Assembly: GCA_022592445.1 (NCBI GenBank)
Contig: JABYQR010000299.1
Span: forward strand, 1-55,451
Source of the DNA: Cytidiella melzeri
Taxonomy: Eukaryota; Basidiomycota; Agaricomycetes; Polyporales; Irpicaceae
Length of the DNA: 55,451 nucleotides
Direction: 5' to 3'
Part shown: one piece after another, positions 53,956 through 55,451 of the stretch
Numbering within the stretch: the stretch's first letter is position 1
Layout of the letters: the number at the start of each line of letters is the position of its first letter
Notes under the pieces: model-generated
Database searches by the model: none
What the model was told of the DNA's origin: nothing
Seen by the model: the letters and a program-made list of their open reading frames with translations, nothing else
Made by a program: the position numbers and the translations under genes

Positions 53956-55451
53956 TGATACACCCGGAAATCGGCTAGGCGCGGAGACCCGGCAGCAGCC
54001 CGCCATTTGTGCGGCCCGCGTCATCCTGAGCGGCAAGTCCCTCAACTTTCCCAGCGTCACAAGCACGAGGAGTCCGCCTAGGTCACGAGGAGTCCGCCGA
54101 GGATCCAAGGACTTGACAAGGAGCAATGCGCCGGAAACATCCGAGGCCGAGGAATCGCACCGAACTCTGATACACAGACACGCCCCTTTTGCATCGGAGC
54201 ATGGGCCGGCCAGCCACCAAGTGTTTCGGACACGGGTCGGACCAACGGTAGAAGAAACTTGACGCGCAAACCCCGTTTCAGGAAGACTCCTATCACGCCA
54301 CGCTGTGCAATTCTTGGACGGCGCCTCATCACCTGCTCGCAACGGTTGGCGCCTCTTCAGCGCAAGTGCGCGCGCCGCTACTCTGCGTCGACCAACGCTG
54401 TGTTCCGCCGGGCGTCGACTCGCTGGGCATTTTTGCCTCCGCAGGCGGAAGTATTCTGCTACCCCGTTTCCTCGCTCTTGCGTTTGGGTTTAGGCCATAG
54501 AAGGAAAGGTTTAGGAGAGGGTCTTTAGGATATATATAAAGGTGTTGTTTGTACTGCGCAGAGAATCAATCAATCCACACCCCAGTTCCCAGAGTACACT
54601 TTACACTTTGCGTTCGCGTCGAGGGAGTCTCTTCGCGTCCCTAGCTGTAGCCTCTCCTGCGTTGCCTCATTGCGATCTCTTCCACGTTTATGCCCGCGGC
54701 GTCCAACAACGACAACCCGCCTCGAGTCTGCCGCTGCTGTCCCACTGTTCCCCATTCACCCACCGGCCGTTGCCCTTTCAGCCCGCGCCCGCGCGAGATT
54801 CAACGCCGTTATCCCACCATCCCCGCGCCCACGCCGCCGCCCGAGCCCTCAGCAGCGCCTACGGTCTCCCCTGAGAGATCGACTCCTAAATCACCCTCGC
54901 CAGCGTTGTCCGTCGCCTCTGTCGCGGACTGGCTCGATAACTGCTCCTATTGCGACACTCAGAGCGACCATCCAATTCCCCTACGTACAGGACCTTTCGT
55001 CCCGCTCAACTGCGATCGCCCGCGTGCGCCGCACCCAGATTGCTGGCTATCTCCAGACTTTGAAGGCGAGGGTCACGAGTGCGAACTAGTGCAGTTCAAT
55101 CTTACCAGCTCTACCAACGTCGTCGTTGGCCACGCGTTCGCTTGTAATACGCATCGCCGCTCGGGAGGTGTGGTTCTACACTACCGCCCCCGCGCGCAGT
55201 CTGCCGAGTCCAATTAACGGCGGTTTCACATAGCCTTCCGCTGCGACCCGCGCGCTATTACTTTACCTTTCTCTCACGTTTCCTTTCGGCTTCGTTATAC
55301 TGCGTTTGCTTTTTAACTGCGTTATTTTACTGCGTTACTGCGTTGCGTTTCATCTTCACTGCGTCGAGCTTACTGCGTTCACTTTCACTGCGCCCGCGTT
55401 TTACAGCGACTATTTCACCTTCACCAGCGACCGCGTTTTGTGTTCGAGATT
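53956..55451 (+). mobile_element. Family X unit, copy 5, runs off the window
   Basis: Begins TGATACACCCGG at 53956 after GCGC (53952-53955), inside the RNase H of E6. TATA box near 54531-54540. The unit continues past the end of the window, so its right tip and duplication cannot be checked. Confidence 0.85.
54690..55217 (+). CDS. Family X ORF, copy 5
   Basis: 175 codons, open, ATG 54690. Closest to copy 3: MPAASNNDNPPRVCRCC, FSPRPREIQRRYPT, NCSYCDTQSDHP, HPDCWLSPDFEGEGHECELV. A few changes hit conserved positions (DCDCP reads NCDRP). Same unknown function. Confidence 0.65.
   Translation: MPAASNNDNPPRVCRCCPTVPHSPTGRCPFSPRPREIQRRYPTIPAPTPPPEPSAAPTVSPERSTPKSPSPALSVASVADWLDNCSYCDTQSDHPIPLRTGPFVPLNCDRPRAPHPDCWLSPDFEGEGHECELVQFNLTSSTNVVVGHAFACNTHRRSGGVVLHYRPRAQSAESN

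Noticed and set aside
1..55451. tRNA or rRNA genes
   Set aside because: No cloverleaf with A and B boxes and no rRNA core sequence noticed by eye; a tRNA scan was not possible.

Overview
The window looks like a transposon graveyard from a basidiomycete fungus, most likely an Agaricomycete. Rhizoctonia-like fungi would fit, but that is only an inference. The evidence is chromodomain Ty3/gypsy elements, KDZ-type and Plavaka-type DNA transposases (families expanded in Agaricomycetes), and short GT-AG introns of about 46-60 bp. I see no intact housekeeping gene. The only cellular genes are decayed copies of HMG-CoA synthase and pantothenate synthetase.

Layout. 1-7680 (-): gypsy element E1, full of stops, with two solo LTRs of one family (2339-3090 and 4298-5040) inside its gag-pol. 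7715-9990: truncated gypsy element E3 and its LTR, an old fragment of family X, and an inverted LTR arm. 9991-18207 (-): E2, a chromovirus with identical LTR stretches, an extra ORF ahead of gag, gag, protease, RT, RNase H, integrase and chromodomain. 18208-20720: an LTR inserted in pol of E4 (-). 20730-24380: AT-rich DNA with a ~140-bp tandem array. 24383-27754: decayed HMG-CoA synthase (+), pantothenate synthetase (-) and an unrecognised spliced fragment. 27755-31640: AT-rich and unassigned DNA. 31644-32156 and 41145-41801 (-): two halves of one KDZ transposase gene split by gypsy element E5 (32162-41144, LTRs at both ends, 5-bp GGGGG duplication). E5 carries a spliced antisense zinc-cluster ORF next to its 3' LTR. 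45453-46535: remnant of a relative of E5 with the same antisense gene. 46740-47468: third solo LTR of the E1-inserted family. 47590-48387 (-): Plavaka transposase. 48387-51141: AT-rich unit holding a second, longer ~140-bp array. 51340-53955 (-): chromodomain gypsy element E6. 53956 to the end: another family X copy.

Most unusual item. Family X (37341-39183, 41802-45452, 42857-44698, 53956 onward) is a ~1.84-kb unit with TG...CA ends and 4-bp target duplications, so it behaves like a solo LTR. It nevertheless carries a TATA box and a 175-codon cysteine-containing ORF that is open at the same length in three copies. I do not recognise the protein.

The elements share a mutation pattern. Premature stops are mostly TGA where an arginine CGA is expected, catalytic residues are lost by G-to-A changes, and the two E5 LTRs differ mainly at CpG. 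This points to methylation-linked deamination or a RIP-like process. The insertion order can be read from target duplications: KDZ gene, then E5, then X; and E1, then solo LTRs.
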